Shown: positions 1 through 7,802 of the stretch, one piece after another
How positions within the stretch are numbered: position 1 is the stretch's first letter
Layout: every line of letters starts with the position of its first letter
Source of the DNA: an uncultured bacterium
GTDB taxonomy: Bacteria > Krumholzibacteriota > Krumholzibacteriia > LZORAL124-64-63
NCBI GenBank assembly: GCA_903912525.1
Contig: CAIWHK010000045.1
Coordinates: forward strand, 1-39,832
Direction: 5' to 3'
Length of the DNA stretch: 39,832 nucleotides
Notes under the pieces: model-generated
The model's input: the letters and a program-made list of their open reading frames with translations, nothing else
Databases searched by the model: none
Told to the model about the DNA's origin: nothing
Translations under genes and position numbers: made by a program

Positions 1-7
1 ATCCGCA

Positions 8-20
8 GGGCCGAAGGCCC
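8..20 (-). terminator. Possible terminator of the selenoprotein gene
   Basis: GGGCC-gaa-GGCCC forms a 5-bp GC hairpin with a 3-nt loop about 40 bp past the stop codon of the minus-strand gene. No T-run follows within the window, so this is a weak call. Confidence 0.3.
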
Positions 21-61
21 GAGGACTGCCCGCCATCTTCGTGTGTGACCTCTGACGCAGC

Positions 62-2671
62 CTACTTGACGAGCGTCATCCGCCCCGATCCCATGAACCC
101 GGCCGTCGAGAGCCTGTAGAAGTAGGCGCCGGACGCGGAAGCGCGCCCTGCGTCGTCGCGCCCATCCCAGGTCACGGCGTGCGGACCGGCGGCCTGCGCG
201 CCGTCGAGCAGCGTGCGGACCAGGCGGCCATCGACCGTGTAGATCGACAGCGTCGCCTGCCCGGCCGTGCCGAGCGTGAAGGCGATCGTCGTCGACGGGT
301 TGAACGGGTTGGGGTACGCCGCGCCGAGCGCCGTCATGGCCGCGGGCACCTCGCCGGGCACGCCGCTGACGACCGGCGCCTGGCCCTCGGTCACCTCGAG
401 GGTGATGTCCGCGGGCTTCGGCGTGACGACCTGGTGCAGGCCGCTCGGCCAGTAGATGTCGATCTGGTCGACGCCCGCGGCCGCGCCCAGGCCGAAGTGC
501 TGCTCGAGCACCGCGCCCAGTCCGCCGCCGCTGGTCAGCAGGCGCGACTGTGCGACGCCGCCGGTCGTGAGCACCACGCGGGCGCCGATGGCGCTCGTGT
601 TGGCCCCGCCGCCGGTCAGGCGCAGCTTGAACCAGTGGTTGGTCGTCACCAGGCCGTTGGTCAGCACCACGTTGGGCAGCGCCGTGCGCGGGATGAAGAG
701 GTCGACGCGGCCGTCGCCGTCCAGGTCGCCGGCGGCGATACCGTTGCTGCCGGCCACGGTCTCGTCGATGCCCGCCTGCACGCGCGTGAAGCCGCCCGCG
801 CCGTCGCCCAGCAGGACCAGGTCCGGCTCGTTGTAGCGGGGCACGTACAGGTCCAGCCTGCCGTCGTTGTCGAGGTCGGCCCAGGAGACGCCGCGCGCAT
901 GGCCGGCATCGCCCAGGTTCGGTCCCGTGACGAGTTCGAAATGGAAGGGTGAGATGCAGCGGTACAGCTTGTCGGCGCCGCCGTCGATGGCGATGTAGAG
1001 ATCGAAGTCGCCGTCGTTGTCGAAATCGCCCCAGGCGGCGCCCGCGTCGCTGCCGGTGTCGGACAGGCCGCTGCTGGGCGTCATCTCGTTGAACCCGATG
1101 GACAGGTTCTGGAACAGCTGGTTGGTGCCGTAACGCCGGATGACGTACGGGTCCAGGCGGCCGTCGAGGTCGCCGTCGGTCCACGAGCAGGCGCTCGTGT
1201 TGCCCGTCGTGGAGATGGCCGACGGCTGGGCCGAGAACAGCCACATGCCGCCGCCGATGTCGCCGAGGCTCGTCAGCAGCGAGTTGGACGTCGAGGCCGT
1301 GTTGTTCTGGAACACGTACAGGTCCAGCTTGCCGTCGAGGTTGTAGTCAACCCAGTTGGCGCCCTCGACCGGGCCGACGATGCCCGCGCCGTACGCGGTG
1401 ATCGCCGTGAAGCCGCCGGCGCCGTCGCCGCGCAGCAGCAGGTTCGCCTGGTTCGCGCGCGTCACGTAGACGTCCAGGTGCCCGTCGCCGTTGATGTCGG
1501 CCCACGCTGCGCCAGTGCCCGCGCCGGTGTCGGCCAACAGGCCGCTCGCGACGTTCGTGAACCCGGAGGCGCCGTCGTTGCGCAGCAGGAGGTCGGCCTC
1601 GTTGTTGCGGACGACGTGCACGTCGAGGTCGCCGTCCTCGTCGAAGTCGACCAGTGCGCCGGCGCGGCTCTGGCCCGCGACGGCCAGGCCGCCGGCGGTC
1701 TGCGCCGTGAATGGGCCGCCGGTGTAGGTGCCGCTGAACATGGCGTTGCCGTGCAGCGGGATCGTGACGACCTGCGGCGCGGCCGGGCCCGTCCAGTAGG
1801 GCGTCGGGTCCCAGGTCACGGTGTACTGGCCGGCGTCGAACAGCTGCAGGACGGCGTCGCCGCTGCCTGTGCGCGTTTCGAACGGTCCGACCATGTGCCA
1901 CGTCGCCGCCACGCCGTTCGGCTCGCAGTCCATGGTCACGGTGGCCTCGTACGCGGGGGTGGCCTTGATGGCCTGCAGCATCGCCTTCGTCGTGTTGTTC
2001 TGGACGAACATGATGAGGCTGAGCTGGCTGGTGCTCCAGGCCGGGTCCAGCGTGAAGGTGCGCGTGACCTGCTGCGACTGGCCGCTCGACACCGGCGTGA
2101 ACACCTCGGAGGCGAGCGTCGACATCACCAGGTTCGGATGGCCGTGGTAGCCGTCCAGGCAGACCAGGAACTGGACCGTGTTGCCGGCCGCGACCGCTGC
2201 GGTGAGCGACGCGTCGAGCGTGATCGTCACCTGGTCGCCGCGGATCTTGTAGGAAGCGGCCATCTGCACGGGGCTGCTGACCGTGCGCCGGGCCGCGACC
2301 GTCGGCTGGTACGTCGAGTACATGCTGCCGCTGGCGGCGCCGCCGACGTAGGGAGAGACGCCGTCGAAAATCACCGACGGCGTGCCGCTGAAGCCGTAGC
2401 TGCTGAAGCGCGCGCTGCCGAGCGGCGTCGTGTAGGGGTTGGTCAGGTAGTACGTCACGCCCAGGAAACCCGAAGTGCCGTACGTCGTCGTCAGATCATT
2501 GAATCCCGCGACCGCGGAAGGGCAGTAGGGTCAGCCATCGGCCGACCAGAGTTCACCGATGACGGTGCGGTCGGCGCAGTAGGCGAAGTTGGCGGTGCCC
2601 AGGGCGATCAACATGGCGAGCGTGGCGAGCAGGCCGGCGATGCGCGCGCGGCGGCAGGCAGGGGACGTCAT
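62..2671 (-). CDS. Candidate selenoprotein: exported Trx-like (Omp28-type) / FG-GAP / ASPIC-UnbV / FlgD-Ig protein with in-frame UGA
   Basis: 869 residues if the TGA at 2531-2533 (codon 47) is read as selenocysteine. The start at 2671 has a strong SD (AAGGAG, 9 nt away) and a clear signal peptide (basic Arg7-Arg10, hydrophobic 11-30, cleavage near residue 33). The mature start contains GELWSADG-U-P-Y-C-P, the place where Omp28-like and other thioredoxin-fold proteins have a CxxC motif, and a cis-Pro loop (GTPS) follows near residue 98. Next come a beta-rich region, FG-GAP/VCBS repeats with Asp-rich calcium loops (about 330-680), an ASPIC/UnbV domain (about 690-765) and a FlgD-like Ig domain starting YPNPFNP (784-869), probably a cell-surface sorting tail. 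A conventional call would begin at GTG 2458, which has no SD and cuts the Trx fold. The redox role is inferred. Alternatives are a nonsense mutation or a sequencing error at a Cys codon. Confidence 0.75.
2504..2533 (-). promoter_or_regulatory. Candidate bacterial SECIS element (UGA plus downstream hairpin)
   Basis: In the mRNA the UGA (2533-2531) is followed by 17 nt and then a GGUC apical loop (2513-2510). The loop is closed by a 6-bp stem, UUCCGC (2519-2514) with GCGGGA (2509-2504), including one U-G pair. As I recall the bacterial rule, an apical loop with an early G lies about 16-37 nt after the UGA on a stem of at least 4 bp; E. coli fdhF has GGUC in its loop at similar spacing. The element lies wholly within coding sequence, as expected for bacterial SECIS. 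Confidence 0.6.
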
Positions 2672-2744
2672 GATTCGGGACTCCTTGCTGAGGCGTCGTG
2701 ATCGGCGGGCCTTTCAGCCAAGGCCCACGGAGTTGCCGGTCATT

Positions 2745-2761
2745 GATGATACAACATCATC
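2745..2761. promoter_or_regulatory. Short dyad in the selenoprotein upstream region
   Basis: GATGAT-acaac-ATCATC is a 6+5+6 inverted repeat in the AT-richer stretch 74-90 bp upstream of the start codon at 2671. It could be an operator or part of the promoter region. No matching regulator can be assigned. Confidence 0.3.
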
Positions 2762-2800
2762 CACGCGTTAACTCGTTGAAAATTGCCATCAAAATGGAGT

Positions 2801-2823
2801 GCGGCCCGGAGCCGAGGGGCCGC
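2801..2823 (-). terminator. Probable terminator of the pqqD module
   Basis: GCGGCCC (2801-2807) pairs with GGGCCGC (2817-2823) around a 9-nt loop, 35 bp past the PqqD stop. Read on the minus strand, a short T-run (CATTTTG) follows. This separates the kinase/PqqD genes from the selenoprotein gene. Confidence 0.5.
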
Positions 2824-2857
2824 GGGCCGCGCATTAAACAGGGGGATGGTCGCGACT

Positions 2858-3139
2858 CTACTGGGCGCCGACCAGCTCGGCCGCCACCAGCTGCGAGGCG
2901 AACTCGCAGAGGTCCTTTGCGGCGGCGTCGAGGGTGACGTCGTATTCGCTGACGATGGCCTCGGCGACCTGCCGCAGCGTGCGCTGCCCGTCCAGCTGCC
3001 GCCAGACGAACGCGCCGAGTTCCTCGAGCGTGTGCGTGGCCGTGCCCGTGGGGGCCATGATGATGAGCCCGTCGCCGATCTCCCGCACGGGGCAGGCGGC
3101 GTTCGGGACCAGGATCGTGTCGAGGTTGATGGACTTCAC
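2858..3139 (-). CDS. PqqD family protein (RRE-type peptide-binding fold)
   Basis: 93 residues from a GTG preceded by GAGGTGA at good spacing; an upstream GTG at 3166 is in frame but lacks an SD. The layout matches stand-alone PqqD: an N-terminal beta hairpin (VREIGDGLIIMAP), then a winged-helix part with the family pattern A-F-V-W-R-Q-L-D-G, R-T-L-R-Q-V and a final helix containing ASQLVAAELV. PqqD-fold proteins bind leader peptides of ribosomally made peptides for their modifying enzymes. The gene starts 31 bp after the HPr-kinase-like gene on the same strand, so the two are probably co-transcribed. Its peptide partner is not visible here. The family call is firm; a role in peptide modification is inferred from the neighbours. 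Confidence 0.8.
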   Translation of the reverse strand: MKSINLDTILVPNAACPVREIGDGLIIMAPTGTATHTLEELGAFVWRQLDGQRTLRQVAEAIVSEYDVTLDAAAKDLCEFASQLVAAELVGAQ

Positions 3140-3169
3140 GGCGTCACCTCGCGCGTGCAACGGCACGGT

Positions 3170-4072
3170 TCAGGACAGTGGCGGCAATCCGAAAGCGCCT
3201 TCCAGAGTCTTCCAGAATCCCGGATCGGGCGTAAACCGCAATACCTTGAGTGTTGTGTTGGCCGCGATCGCCTGCGCGGCGTCGACCATCCGGGGCAGCG
3301 TATCGGGCCCCGGGATCTCGTCCAGGCCCACCGGCGGCACGATCTCGCCGGCCAGGACGGCCACCGCGGCGGACTCTGGCGCATCGCCAAGTTCATGGGC
3401 CGGGCCATGTTCCAGCAGCAGGACAGCGCGCAGGGGAGCACTGCCGGGCCGCTTCTCGCGGAACGTGCCGTTGAACGGAGTGCCGACCAGCTCCCAGCCC
3501 CCGGCTCCACCAGCCAGAGGCCGCACCAGGCTCATCTCGTCGCCCAGCACGTGCCGGCCCGGGCTGTTGGCCGCCACGGTCGACTTGCCCGAGCCCGAGG
3601 GCCCCACGAACAGGAATCCCTGTCCGTCGACGATAACGGAAGACGAGTGCACCAGCCACGCCGGGCGCCCCATCCGCGCGCGCGCCGAGATGTGCGCCTG
3701 GTACAACACCTGTTCGAAGATGCGCGTCAACCGCCCGGTCAGCAGCGCGGCCTTCACGCGCACCTCGCCGCGGCCGGTCAACGGGTCGAACCGCCCGGTG
3801 ATGAGCCCGTCCGAAATATCGAAGGCGCCGTCACCGAGCAGGCGCTTGGTCGTCAGCAGCGAGCGCGGGAACGAAGGCTGGTCGTCGTGCGCGATCACGG
3901 TGATTTCCAGGGAGATGACCGGCTCGCCGGCGCCCGCCGGCACGCTCGGGCGGTCGAACCACATGGCCAATCCCTCGGCCAGGCCGGGCTGAGGGCAGCG
4001 CAGGGCGAAGAGGGCGTCACCGACTTCCAGGCGGTACTCCGGCACGGGCGAAGACAGCGGCGATGCGGTCAT
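3170..4072 (-). CDS. HPr kinase/phosphorylase-like ATPase (HprK-related kinase)
   Basis: 300 residues. A Walker A loop, GPSGSGKST, lies at about 157-165, followed by LGDEMSL at about 177-183, where HprK has its acidic catalytic segment. The N-terminal 130 residues are unlike the HprK regulatory domain. Members of this group occur next to PqqD and nucleotidyltransferase genes; some (ThcoK type, paeninodin clusters) phosphorylate lasso peptides. ATG 4072 was chosen because it follows the upstream gene's stop by 4 bp and has an SD-like CGGAG. The frame is open upstream to 4276, but that part overlaps the peptidase gene. The substrate is unknown. Confidence 0.75.
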   Translation of the reverse strand: MTASPLSSPVPEYRLEVGDALFALRCPQPGLAEGLAMWFDRPSVPAGAGEPVISLEITVIAHDDQPSFPRSLLTTKRLLGDGAFDISDGLITGRFDPLTGRGEVRVKAALLTGRLTRIFEQVLYQAHISARARMGRPAWLVHSSSVIVDGQGFLFVGPSGSGKSTVAANSPGRHVLGDEMSLVRPLAGGAGGWELVGTPFNGTFREKRPGSAPLRAVLLLEHGPAHELGDAPESAAVAVLAGEIVPPVGLDEIPGPDTLPRMVDAAQAIAANTTLKVLRFTPDPGFWKTLEGAFGLPPLS

Positions 4073-4076
4073 GCGA

Positions 4077-4604
4077 TCAGACTCCGGGATCGAAGGTGGT
4101 GGGCGTTGCGGTCCTGAACCGCGCCCGCAGGTGCCGCCACAGGCCGCGCAGGGCGCGACGCCGCGAGTGCGGGGACGGCAGTTCGGCGCCGTCCTGACCC
4201 GTCGCTCCGATGACCAGGCCCACGATGCGATCGGCCGGCTGCCAGGCGCCGCGCCCGTTGGCGTCGCCGTGCTCAAGCAGCCACCGCTGCCCGCTCCGCC
4301 GTCGCCAGCCGAGCACGCGGTGGGCCACCAGGCGCTCGTCCAGCGCCAGCACCACGACGTCGCCCACCCGGGCCCGCGCGGCGCCGAGCGGGTCGATGAC
4401 CAGTTCGCAGCCGCACGGAAGCGACGGCGCCATGCTGCCGCTGAGCATCGGCAGCCGCACCAGGGCGCCCGGCACCGGGGCGTGGCCGGTCAGCGCCAGC
4501 CAGGCATCAAGCTGCGCGGCGCGACGCGCCAAATCGGCGGCAGCCGCGCGGCCGGCGGCGTCGAGGGCGGCGAACGAGTCGGTTGCGTGAGCGTCGGTGG
4601 TCAT
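4077..4604 (-). CDS. S26-type signal-peptidase-like protein (S24/S26 family)
   Basis: 175 residues. LSGSMAPSLPCGCELVI (54-70) is the S26 nucleophile box with Ser57. GDVVVL (81-86), LVAHRVLG (92-99) with His95, and HGDAN (112-116) follow in the order of the SipW/SEC11-like Ser-His branch. No membrane anchor precedes the catalytic box; the N-terminus is an Ala-rich amphipathic helix. The protein may therefore be a soluble processing protease or an inactive relative. It is the first gene of the minus-strand unit with the HPr-kinase-like and PqqD genes, and is divergent from the nucleotidyltransferase. The start at ATG 4604 is preceded by GGGG only. Confidence 0.65.
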   Translation of the reverse strand: MTTDAHATDSFAALDAAGRAAAADLARRAAQLDAWLALTGHAPVPGALVRLPMLSGSMAPSLPCGCELVIDPLGAARARVGDVVVLALDERLVAHRVLGWRRRSGQRWLLEHGDANGRGAWQPADRIVGLVIGATGQDGAELPSPHSRRRALRGLWRHLRARFRTATPTTFDPGV

Positions 4605-4764
4605 GGCCCCGTGATTGCAATTGTGGGAAGCCCGGGCACACGCCGGGTGGCCGGACAGCGAAGTTGCGCATCCCCTTCGCGCCGGCAAATGTTAACACAA
4701 CCGGCGGCGACGGCACCTTCTTTGGCATAGTGTGGGACGCGCAGGCACTAACGAGGTCGGCTCG

Positions 4765-5922
4765 ATGGCTCGCTCGCTTGAACAGCAATACCTGATCGAT
4801 CTGTCCCACGCCTGGGCAAAAGGTGCCGCCGGCCCGGTGCCGGCGCCGCCGGGGATCGACCCCGTCGCCGTCCGGTCGATGCTCGAGGCGCACAACGTCG
4901 AGGTGATCCTCGGCGCGCTGCTGCCCGAGGCGTTCAAGGACGAGGCGTTCAACCGCCAGGTCGAGGCCTCGCGGGGCCGTTCGATCGATCTGCTTCTGGA
5001 GTGCGAACGCATCCTGCCGCTGATCGGCCGCCACGCCGAGCGCCCCGTGCTGCTGAAGGGCGCCGCCCTGGCGCTGCGCTCTTACCGCGAGCCCGGCCAG
5101 CGCTGGTTCATGGACCTGGACCTGCTGGTGCCGCGGGCCGCCGTCCGGGCCGCCTGTCAGGAGCTCGAGACCGCCGGCTACCGCCCCCTGCCGGGCGGGC
5201 GCGACCCGAAGTTCTACGAGAAGTACCACCTGCACCGGGTCCTGCTGGGCCCGGCCGGCGCCTGTGTCGAGCTGCACTGGGACCTGACGGTGCCCGGCTC
5301 GGTCTACCATCTGTCGCCAACCGGGGTGATCGCCCGCGCCAAGCCCGACCGGTTGGGGCGCCAGCCGGTGTGGCGCCCGTGCCCGGTCGACCAGATCCTG
5401 CACGCGACCTACCAGAACATCGCCGACGGCTACCTGGACCTGCGTCGGGTGCTGGACCTGGCCCTGCTGGCGCCGACCCTGAGCCCGGCCGAGGGCATCA
5501 TGCTGGTGGATCTGGCCCGCCGGACCGGCCTGGCCCGCAGTCTGGCCTTGTCACTTCATCTGATGAAGCATGTCACCGGCGTCCAGACCGAGTGGATGGA
5601 CGACCTGGATCATGACCTGGGCCCGGCCGCGCACCGCCTGATCCGGGGCCTGGATGTGGTCGGCGGCTGCCTGGAGCGGCGGGCCCGTGACGTCCCCGGG
5701 TACACCGCCCTGCTGCACCTGTTGACCACACCCCGCGATACCCTGCGCCTGCGGGAAGTCTGCCGCCTGCTGTGGGTGGGCGAGCAGATCCTGCTCGAGA
5801 TGGGGTACCGCGCCGGGGCCCTGCCGGGCGCCGTGGTGCGCTCGCGCGTGGTGGCCGGCCAGGCCAAACTGCTGGCCCGCGTGGGCGGGTTGGCCGTGCG
5901 CGCGATGGCTTCCGCACGCTAA
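4765..5922 (+). CDS. Nucleotidyltransferase family protein (NTP_transf_5 type)
   Basis: 385 residues. LLKGAAL (96-102), DLDLLV (117-122), GYR and the later ELHWDL are the signature blocks of the NTP_transf_5 (PF14907) group, a polymerase-beta-like fold with the D-x-D of the metal site. The C-terminal half is helical. Such genes sit with HPr-kinase-like and PqqD genes in peptide or exopolysaccharide clusters; the modified target is not known. ATG 4765 is preceded by GAGG at 8-9 nt; an upstream GTG at 4732 lacks an SD. The gene is divergent from the peptidase gene across a 160-bp promoter region and carries an internal copy of the CTTCAT-N3-ATGAAG motif. Confidence 0.75.
   Translation: MARSLEQQYLIDLSHAWAKGAAGPVPAPPGIDPVAVRSMLEAHNVEVILGALLPEAFKDEAFNRQVEASRGRSIDLLLECERILPLIGRHAERPVLLKGAALALRSYREPGQRWFMDLDLLVPRAAVRAACQELETAGYRPLPGGRDPKFYEKYHLHRVLLGPAGACVELHWDLTVPGSVYHLSPTGVIARAKPDRLGRQPVWRPCPVDQILHATYQNIADGYLDLRRVLDLALLAPTLSPAEGIMLVDLARRTGLARSLALSLHLMKHVTGVQTEWMDDLDHDLGPAAHRLIRGLDVVGGCLERRARDVPGYTALLHLLTTPRDTLRLREVCRLLWVGEQILLEMGYRAGALPGAVVRSRVVAGQAKLLARVGGLAVRAMASAR
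5554..5568. promoter_or_regulatory. Operator-like dyad, distal copy
   Basis: CTTCAT-ctg-ATGAAG, a perfect 6+3+6 inverted repeat, lies inside the nucleotidyltransferase coding region about 390-470 bp upstream of two further copies. It could be an auxiliary site for DNA looping. The codons there (S-L-H-L-M-K) are ordinary, so a chance match is possible. Confidence 0.4.
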
Positions 5923-5948
5923 GCCTCCCGCAGTCGTATTCTGTATAA

Positions 5949-5965
5949 ACTTCATCATATGAAGT
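5949..5965. promoter_or_regulatory. Operator of the microcompartment operon, proximal copy 1
   Basis: A-CTTCAT-cat-ATGAAG-T is a 7+3+7 perfect inverted repeat in the only AT-rich stretch (about 5935-6000) before the regulator gene. TATA-like tracts on both sides (GTATAAA, GTATACC) suggest that it overlaps the promoter. Confidence 0.65.
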
Positions 5966-6019
5966 AATAATCCTGTATACCGAAAATAGTGCTTGATTCC
6001 CTGCCTGTTTTGGCGAACA

Positions 6020-6034
6020 CTTCATCTCATGAAG
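6020..6034. promoter_or_regulatory. Operator of the microcompartment operon, proximal copy 2
   Basis: CTTCAT-ctc-ATGAAG repeats the same dyad 70 bp downstream, centre to centre. It covers the first in-frame ATG of the regulator gene, as expected for autoregulation. Confidence 0.6.
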
Positions 6035-6412
6035 GCAAGCGAAGTGGACGATCACCTGGGCATCCCCGCCCGCCTGGCCATCGTGGCCACGCTGGCGCAA
6101 GGGCAGCGCCTGACGTTCACCGGGTTGCGCGAGCAGACCGGGCTTGCCGACGGGAATCTCCACGTACAGACCCGGAAGCTGGAAGCGGCCGGATACCTGA
6201 CAGGCGAACGCGTTCAGCTTGGGGGCCGCTCGGTAACCAGGTTCGAACTGACGGAGCGGGGACGCCTGGCCTTCGTGGAGTTGATCCGGCGCCTGCGCGA
6301 AGCAGCTGAAGGTCCGTTCGGCTCCGGCCGGCCGGGCGCGGCTGTAGGCGCCGGATCGGGCGCGGCGGCCGGGATGCCGCCGCGCCCGGGTGACCCTTCG
6401 CGGGTGTGGTAA
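6029..6412 (+). CDS. Winged-helix transcriptional regulator (HTH_34/MarR-like), likely regulator of the BMC operon
   Basis: 127 residues from ATG 6029. The pattern [42 protein letters not shown] and a wing ending in [12 protein letters not shown] is that of small DNA-binding winged-helix proteins (PF13601 type). There is no effector domain; the tail is Gly/Ala-rich. ATG 6029 lies within an operator dyad and has no SD. GTG 6044 has GAAGG 8 nt upstream and may be the true start, which would leave the operator outside the gene. The stop TAA runs into the SD of the rpiB-deoC gene, so the regulator is the first gene of the microcompartment operon. The three matching dyads suggest self-control. Confidence 0.8.
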   Translation: MKASEVDDHLGIPARLAIVATLAQGQRLTFTGLREQTGLADGNLHVQTRKLEAAGYLTGERVQLGGRSVTRFELTERGRLAFVELIRRLREAAEGPFGSGRPGAAVGAGSGAAAGMPPRPGDPSRVW

Positions 6413-6425
6413 GGAGAGGGAGCGC

Positions 6426-7793
6426 ATGAAGATCGCCATCGGGGCGGACCACGGCGGGTTCGAACTGAAGCAGAAGCTGGTCGAGCACCTGCGCGGCAAG
6501 GGCTTTGATGTGCGCGACGTGGGCACGGACTCGACCGCGGCGGTCGACTACCCCGTGTTCGCGCGCCGCGTGGCCGACGCCGTCGCCGCCGGGCAGGCCG
6601 ACCGCGGCATCATGATCGACGGCGCGGGCATCGGCTCGTCGATGGTGGCCAACAAGGTGCCGGGCGTGCGCGCGGCCATGGCCTACGACGTCTCGAGCGC
6701 CCGCAACGGCCGCGAGCACAACGACGCCAACCTGCTGACCCTCGGCGCGGGCCTGATCGGCGCCGCGCTGGCCGCGCAGATCGTCGACGTCTTCCTGGGC
6801 ACCGACTGCACCGAGGCGCGGCACCAGCGCCGCGTGGCGATGATCAACGACACCGCCGGCGCGGCGACCGTGGCCGCGGGCGGCATTCCGATGGCGGGCC
6901 TGTCGATGGCGGGCCTGTCGGACACCGACATGGCGCGCGTGCTGCAGAAGCTGGAGGGCCTGCTCGGCAGCCAGCACGCGGGCGGCCACCAGGGCTACAC
7001 GCGCGACGTCTTCCACGGCGGGCCCTGCGTGGGCTCGTGCCCCGACACGGCGCGCCGCTTCATCGAACTGGGCGCCCACCGCTTCACCGCCGGCCCGGAC
7101 AGCCCCGGCCGCATCCCCGACGAGCTGGCCCGCTACATCGACCACACCATCCTGAAGCCCGACGCCACGCCCGCGATGGTCGACAAGGTCATCGCCGAGG
7201 CGCGCGAGTTCAGTTTCCGCTCGGTGTGCGTGAACCCGTGCTGGGTCAAGCGCGTGGCCGACGGCCTGCGCGGCACGCGCGTGCTCACCTGCTCGGTGGT
7301 CGGCTTCCCGCTGGGCACCAGCATGCCCGAGATCAAGGGGATGGAGGCGCGCAAGGCCATCCGCGACGGCGCGAAGGAAATCGACATGGTCATCAACGTC
7401 GGTCGTTTGAAGGCCGGCGACGACGACTTCGTGCTGAAGGACATCCTGGCCGTCACCGAGGCCTGCCGCGACGGCGGCGCCGTCAGCAAGGTGATCCTCG
7501 AGACCGCCCTGCTGACCAATGAAGAGAAGGTGCGCGCCTGCGAGCTGTCGAAGAAGGCGCGCGCGAATTTCGTGAAGACCTCGACGGGGTTCGCCTCGGG
7601 CGGGGCCACTGCCGAGGATGTGGCGCTCATGGCGTCGGTCGTGCGCGGCGCAGGGATGGAAGTCAAGGCGTCCGGCGGCATCCGCTCGTTCGACGACGCC
7701 CGGAAGATGATCGAGGCGGGCGCCACCCGGTTGGGCGCCAGCGCCAGTATCGCCATCGTACAGGAAGCCCAGAAGTCGGGCGGAAAGTCCTAA
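6426..7793 (+). CDS. RpiB-DeoC fusion: sugar-phosphate isomerase and deoxyribose-phosphate aldolase
   Basis: 455 residues from ATG 6426 with SD AAGGAG. Residues 1-140 are RpiB/LacAB-like: ADHGG (7-11), DGAGIGSS (65-72), HNDAN (99-103). The usual catalytic Cys (CGTG in E. coli RpiB) is Asp65 here, so the isomerase chemistry or substrate may differ. Residues 237-450 are DeoC, class I aldolase: Asp320, Schiff-base Lys384 in NFVKTSTGF, and Lys414 in KASGGIR. DeoC cleaves 2-deoxyribose-5-phosphate to glyceraldehyde-3-phosphate and acetaldehyde. Between them, an Ala/Gly linker carries an amphipathic helix ([16 protein letters not shown], 166-181) resembling an encapsulation peptide. These are the signature enzymes of SPU-type microcompartments. 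Confidence 0.92.
   Translation: MKIAIGADHGGFELKQKLVEHLRGKGFDVRDVGTDSTAAVDYPVFARRVADAVAAGQADRGIMIDGAGIGSSMVANKVPGVRAAMAYDVSSARNGREHNDANLLTLGAGLIGAALAAQIVDVFLGTDCTEARHQRRVAMINDTAGAATVAAGGIPMAGLSMAGLSDTDMARVLQKLEGLLGSQHAGGHQGYTRDVFHGGPCVGSCPDTARRFIELGAHRFTAGPDSPGRIPDELARYIDHTILKPDATPAMVDKVIAEAREFSFRSVCVNPCWVKRVADGLRGTRVLTCSVVGFPLGTSMPEIKGMEARKAIRDGAKEIDMVINVGRLKAGDDDFVLKDILAVTEACRDGGAVSKVILETALLTNEEKVRACELSKKARANFVKTSTGFASGGATAEDVALMASVVRGAGMEVKASGGIRSFDDARKMIEAGATRLGASASIAIVQEAQKSGGKS
6891..6920 (+). repeat. 15-bp perfect tandem duplication in the fusion linker
   Basis: ATGGCGGGCCTGTCG occurs twice head to tail (6891-6905 and 6906-6920), encoding [10 protein letters not shown] in the linker just before the putative encapsulation helix. 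It changes linker length without breaking the frame. Confidence 0.9.
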
Positions 7794-7802
7794 GGAGAGA
7801 AG

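Noticed and set aside
62-2458. Gene start at GTG 2458 giving a 798-residue protein
   Set aside because: No SD precedes it, there is no signal peptide, and it cuts through a thioredoxin-like domain whose first half is encoded upstream in the same frame beyond one TGA.
2531-2533. UGA reassigned to Trp or Gly in this organism
   Set aside because: Many genes here end at TGA with normal overlaps (for example ATGA junctions in the BMC, TonB and ABC operons), and Trp is coded by TGG throughout.
2783-4117. Plus-strand frame opposite the HPr-kinase-like and PqqD genes
   Set aside because: No recognisable motif and no SD; the minus-strand proteins have Walker A and PqqD patterns.
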